Shown here: in pieces, positions 15,049-18,163 of the stretch
Numbering within the stretch: position 1 is the first letter of the stretch
How the letters are laid out: each line of letters begins with the position of its first letter
Origin: CAYLGY01 sp964383325
GTDB taxonomy: Bacteria; Pseudomonadota; Alphaproteobacteria; Rhizobiales; Rhizobiaceae
Direction of reading: 5' to 3'
Length of the DNA stretch: 18,163 nt
Assembly (NCBI GenBank): GCA_964383325.1
Contig: CAYLGY010000057.1
Coordinates: forward strand, 1-18,163
Made by a program: the position numbers and the translations under genes
The notes under the pieces: generated by a model
The model's database searches: none
What the model was told of the DNA's origin: nothing
What the model saw: the letters and a program-made list of their open reading frames with translations, nothing else

Positions 15049-15594
15049 ATGGACATTTCGAAGATCAGCGCCGGCCGCAACCCGCCCGCCGACCTCAATG
15101 CGATCGTGGAGATCCCGGTAGGCGGCGTGCCGGTGAAATACGAGCTCGACAAGAGTTCCGGCGCGATGTTCGTCGACCGGTTCCTGCATACCGCGATGTA
15201 CTATCCGGCCAATTACGGGTTCATACCGCATACGCTGTCGGAGGATGGCGATCCGTGCGACATCATGGTAGTGGGCAGCGTGCCTGTCATTCCGGGCGCG
15301 GTCATCCGCTGCCGCCCAGTCGGCGCATTGCTGATGCAGGACGAGGCGGGCCTCGACGAGAAGATCCTTGCCGTCCCGGTCGACGAGTTGCATCCCTTCT
15401 ATACCGGCATTCGCGAGCATACGGACCTGCCGCCAGTCCTGACCGACCAGATTTCGCACTTCTTCGAGCACTACAAGGATCTCGAGAAGGGCAAATGGGT
15501 GAAGGTCGTGCGCTGGGCAGGCCGCGCAGAAGCCGAAGAAATGGTAAGCGCCGCCATCCGGCGACATCAGGAGCATGAGGCCAGGCGCAGCTGA
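15049..15594 (+). CDS. ppa: Inorganic pyrophosphatase, soluble family I
   Basis: The cytosolic enzyme hydrolyses pyrophosphate to two phosphates, pulling biosynthetic reactions forward. The 181-residue length is typical of bacterial family I enzymes. It shows EIPVGGVPVKYELDK (21-35), YYPANYGFIP (51-60), the metal-binding signature EDGDPCDIMV (65-74; Asp66, Asp68, Asp71) and the C-terminal KWVKVVRW. The ATG follows the maeB stop after a single base (TGACATG), so ribosomes may re-initiate from maeB. It converges on the APC permease gene with a 30-base gap. Confidence 0.97.
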   Translation: MDISKISAGRNPPADLNAIVEIPVGGVPVKYELDKSSGAMFVDRFLHTAMYYPANYGFIPHTLSEDGDPCDIMVVGSVPVIPGAVIRCRPVGALLMQDEAGLDEKILAVPVDELHPFYTGIREHTDLPPVLTDQISHFFEHYKDLEKGKWVKVVRWAGRAEAEEMVSAAIRRHQEHEARRS

Positions 15595-15618
15595 AGGGTC
15601 GAGACGGCCGCAGGCCCT
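15595..15618. terminator. Weak stem between convergent ppa and permease genes
   Basis: AGGGTC (15595-15600) can pair with GGCCCT (15613-15618), including one G-T pair, with GGCC-GCA-GGCC (15606-15616) as an alternative. It lies in the 30-base convergent gap where a shared terminator would be expected. There is no T-tract on either strand. Confidence 0.25.
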
Positions 15619-15624
15619 GCCCGT

Positions 15625-16821
15625 TCATGCAATGATTTCGGCAAGGATGAGTCCGCCAGCCAGCATCGCGGCGAGCGGCGGGACGAAGCGCGGCACGGAG
15701 AAGATCTGCCCCTCTGCGGGCCGCTGACGCTGGATCCGCCATAGCGCCAGGTCGACGACGACGAAGATCGACAGTGTCAGCGCATTGGAAAGGCTCAAAA
15801 GGTTCTCGAACGGCACCAGCAGCGCCGTCGCCAGCACGAGGGCGCCCGCGACCGCCGTGGCGGCAATCGGCGTGCGCCGCTGCGGATGCACCTCGCCAAG
15901 CCTGGCCGGGAGCAGCTGGCGTCGCGCCATGCCGAAGAAGAGCCGCGACAGCATCATGATCTCGACAAGGACTCCACTGGCGATCGACACCGCGCCGATC
16001 GCGGCGAACAGGCTTGCGTGGCCGCCTTCGAAGAGTTCCGTCAACTGCCCGCCTTCCGGACCGGCCACCACCAGCGCCGTCGCGACAAGGAGATAGAGCA
16101 AGGTGCTGAAGGCGATCGCGCCGAGCACGGCGACGGGGATGGTGCGGCGCGGGTCCCTTGCCTCTTCGGCCATGTTGACCAGGCTTTCGAAGCCGATGAA
16201 GGCGAAGAAGGCAATGAAGGCGCCGCTCACGACGCCATGCCAGCCGGCAAGATCATCGGGAATCATGATGGCAGGATCGATGGCCGGCGCGGCAAGAAAA
16301 CCGGCCCCGGCCGCAAGGAGGAGCGCTGCGATCTCGATCATGCCGATCAGGACGGCGAAGCCCACGCTCTGCCGCACACCGGACATTGCAAGCAAGGTGA
16401 ATGCGCCGACGAGCATGGCAATCAGCAGAGGCGGAGATAACCCGATCAGCAGGGAAAGATAGTGCACCGCACCACTCGCAATCGACGCCGCCGAAATGGC
16501 GACGGCGGCCGTCAGCGCGATGGCGACGATCCGGGCCAGCGCTAGGGATCCGAACCCCTGCCGGACATAGGCGACCGCGCCGGCCGCCTCGGGAAACCGG
16601 CTGGCAAGCTCGGCATAGCAGAGGCCGGTCATGCCGGCAGCAAGACCGGCAAGCAGAAACGAAAGCGGCGCGGCAGCACCCGCCCGGGCCATGACCGAAG
16701 CGATGGCGACAAAGATCCCGGCCCCGACAATGACCGCCAGACCGTAGAACAGCAGCGACGGGACGCCGAGCGCCCTGCGCAGGGAAATCTGCGCCTCCGG
16801 CGGGTCTGCTTGCCTGTTCAT
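15625..16821 (-). CDS. APC-superfamily amino acid / polyamine permease
   Basis: This is an inner-membrane secondary transporter of 398 residues, mostly hydrophobic, with about eleven to twelve predicted helices. The hallmark unwound helix 1 motif, VIVGAGIF (30-37), and the helix 6 region AFIAFFAFIGFESLVNMAEEARDPRRTIP, read at about 206-234, are those of the APC family (the F-x-G-F-E and EE-x-x-x-P-x-R-x-IP pattern). It lacks soluble domains and is a little shorter than the typical 430-480, ending soon after helix 11-12. Substrate cannot be told from sequence. ATG 16821 has no strong ribosome site. It follows yeiH by 42 bases on the same strand, so a two-gene transcript is plausible. Confidence 0.88.
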   Translation of the reverse strand: MNRQADPPEAQISLRRALGVPSLLFYGLAVIVGAGIFVAIASVMARAGAAAPLSFLLAGLAAGMTGLCYAELASRFPEAAGAVAYVRQGFGSLALARIVAIALTAAVAISAASIASGAVHYLSLLIGLSPPLLIAMLVGAFTLLAMSGVRQSVGFAVLIGMIEIAALLLAAGAGFLAAPAIDPAIMIPDDLAGWHGVVSGAFIAFFAFIGFESLVNMAEEARDPRRTIPVAVLGAIAFSTLLYLLVATALVVAGPEGGQLTELFEGGHASLFAAIGAVSIASGVLVEIMMLSRLFFGMARRQLLPARLGEVHPQRRTPIAATAVAGALVLATALLVPFENLLSLSNALTLSIFVVVDLALWRIQRQRPAEGQIFSVPRFVPPLAAMLAGGLILAEIIA

Positions 16822-16863
16822 GCGGGCACGACGCGATCCATGAGCGGATAGACGGACTATCGG

Positions 16864-17925
16864 CTATCCAATGTGCCCCGACAGATAGAGGCCGGCAAGG
16901 ATGAAAAGCCCGATGAACACGGTTTCGGCGATGATCAGGGCGACCGCATCGCCGCCGACCTCGAGGATCCGCCCGAGCGAGGTCTTCATGCCGACGGCAA
17001 CGATGCCCGTCACCAGCGCCCATTGCGACAGATCCGCGCCGAGACCGGCGAGGACGGCGGGAATGAAGCCGAAGGAATTGACCGCCGCCAAAGCCAGGAA
17101 GGCGAGCACGAAACCAGGCAGCAAGGGCGGCCGGCGCGCCGCGCCCGCACCTCCATCCGGCAACACGCTCCCAGCCTCCGTGACCCGGCGCGAGGCGATC
17201 GCGAAAAGGAGAACCACCGGCGCCAGCATGGCAACGCGGATGAGCTTGACCAGCGTCGCGGTTTCCCCGGCTTCGGTGGAAACGGAAAAGCCGGCGCCCA
17301 CGACCTGCGCGACATCATGAATCGTGCCGCCGAAGAAGATGCCCATGGCCCGGTCGTCGAGGTGCAGCCATTGACCCAACAATGGATAGACGATCATGGC
17401 GATGGTCGACAGCACCGTTACCGAGAGGACCGTGAAGATCAGGTTTCGCTCGGAATACTGGTTCTTCGGCAGCACTGCCGCAATGGCCATCGCCGCGGAA
17501 GCGCCGCAGATCGATACCGCGCCGCTGGTCAGCAGGGCCAGTCGCCAACCTCGTCCGAGCAGCCGGGCACCGAGGAGTCCAAAGCCGATCGTCGCGGCAA
17601 TGGCCAGCACCAGGAGAAAAATGGTCGACGCGCCCAGGTCGACCAGGAGGTCGACGCTGATTCGCATGCCGAGCAAGGCAACGCCCAATCGCAGCACGGT
17701 CCGGCCGCAAAAGTCGATCCCGGCGCGGCAACGCCCTTCCTCGGAGAGAAAATGGAAGGCGATGCCCAGCAGCAACGCCATGAGCATTGCGGGCGCGCCA
17801 TAGCGGTCAGAAAGAAATCGCGCGGCAATCGCAACGATCAACACAATGGCGACGCCCGGCCATAATTCGCCCAGCCGCGACAAAGCAGCATGGAAACGAC
17901 TTCCGGAGCCCCCGACCTTGAACAT
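16864..17925 (-). CDS. YeiH / UPF0324 family putative sulfate exporter
   Basis: This is an inner-membrane protein of 353 residues with about ten predicted helices. The family signatures are clear: LRLGVALLGMRIS (78-90), SGAVSICGASAAMAIA (134-149) and FFGGTIHDVAQVVGAG (197-212), together with a C-terminal GMKTSLGRI. The family is annotated as putative sulfate or anion exporters on limited evidence, so the substrate is unproven. I chose ATG 17925 because CAGGGA lies just upstream and it precedes the first conserved segment; an ATG at 17961 adds twelve residues with no ribosome site. In many bacteria yeiH lies next to a divergent LysR regulator; the window ends before that could be seen. Confidence 0.9.
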   Translation of the reverse strand: MFKVGGSGSRFHAALSRLGELWPGVAIVLIVAIAARFLSDRYGAPAMLMALLLGIAFHFLSEEGRCRAGIDFCGRTVLRLGVALLGMRISVDLLVDLGASTIFLLVLAIAATIGFGLLGARLLGRGWRLALLTSGAVSICGASAAMAIAAVLPKNQYSERNLIFTVLSVTVLSTIAMIVYPLLGQWLHLDDRAMGIFFGGTIHDVAQVVGAGFSVSTEAGETATLVKLIRVAMLAPVVLLFAIASRRVTEAGSVLPDGGAGAARRPPLLPGFVLAFLALAAVNSFGFIPAVLAGLGADLSQWALVTGIVAVGMKTSLGRILEVGGDAVALIIAETVFIGLFILAGLYLSGHIG

Positions 17926-18163
17926 GATATTTTCCCTGTCTGGAGTTGAGGACCCGTTCATCTGAAAAAGTGCGATGCAGCGCTACCTGGCCCGTCTCAT
18001 CATCCATGCGGGGACGGGAACGACTGGCAAGCTTCGTAGGGCACGAAACGCATCCGCTCCTATAGCCAGTCCCATAGCAGATTGAGTCCAGCGGAGCGGT
18101 GCGGAACACGCCGCCAGATCTCACTCGCGCAGCGGACTGGCTGAAGAAAAGTTCGGATCTGGA
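17926..18163. promoter_or_regulatory. Leader region of yeiH with several inverted repeats
   Basis: No gene is visible in these 238 bases. Three perfect inverted repeats occur: CCCGTC (17991-17996) with GACGGG (18013-18018), CCGCTCC (18054-18060) with GGAGCGG (18093-18099), and GCCAGTCC (18065-18072) with GGACTGGC (18134-18141). The last two interlock, which suggests alternative RNA folds or regulator sites upstream of yeiH. I cannot identify a convincing promoter. Confidence 0.35.

Overview
The window is about 62% GC by eye and densely coded, with no transposase, integrase, CRISPR array or rRNA. It looks like ordinary chromosome from an alphaproteobacterium, most likely of the Hyphomicrobiales/Rhizobiales type. 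The best evidence is an AcpXL-FabF2XL-FabF1XL-ADH-LpxXL cluster, which makes the very-long-chain (27-hydroxyoctacosanoate type) acyl group of lipid A in rhizobia, Brucella and relatives. The species cannot be named from sequence alone.

Layout. Positions 1-281 hold two divergent tRNA genes: tRNA-Asp(GUC), cut by the left edge, and tRNA-Val(UAC). Mirrored TTGACA boxes lie between them. Positions 453-1907 (minus) encode a succinate-semialdehyde dehydrogenase. Positions 2130-7543 (plus) are one tightly packed run: acpXL, a degenerate fabF2XL, an active-looking fabF1XL, an MDR oxidoreductase, lpxXL and finally ruvX. Positions 7568-11679 (minus) are a four-gene Mla/MCE lipid transporter: STAS-MlaE permease, MlaF ATPase, MlaD/MCE protein and an auxiliary lipoprotein. 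Positions 11678-15594 (plus) carry an enolase-superfamily dipeptide epimerase, an NADP-malic enzyme with a fused phosphotransacetylase-like domain, and inorganic pyrophosphatase. Positions 15625-17925 (minus) carry an APC-family permease and, upstream of it, a YeiH-family exporter. The last ~240 bases are its leader.

How the genes fit together. The 2130-7008 cluster should elongate a fatty acid on AcpXL to about C28 and then transfer it to lipid A by LpxXL. The convergent Mla operon maintains outer-membrane lipid asymmetry, so about 10 kb here is devoted to the outer envelope. The malic enzyme and pyrophosphatase genes are one base apart and are probably co-translated.

Most notable points. 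The dehydratase gene fabZXL, which sits between acpXL and fabF2XL in the well-known rhizobial order, is absent. FabF2XL has lost its catalytic Cys, first His and Lys, so it resembles a chain-length-factor partner of FabF1XL. AcpXL very probably starts at TTG. The mlaE and epimerase start codons face each other across one shared CATG. I did not find a clearly new defence or mobile system.
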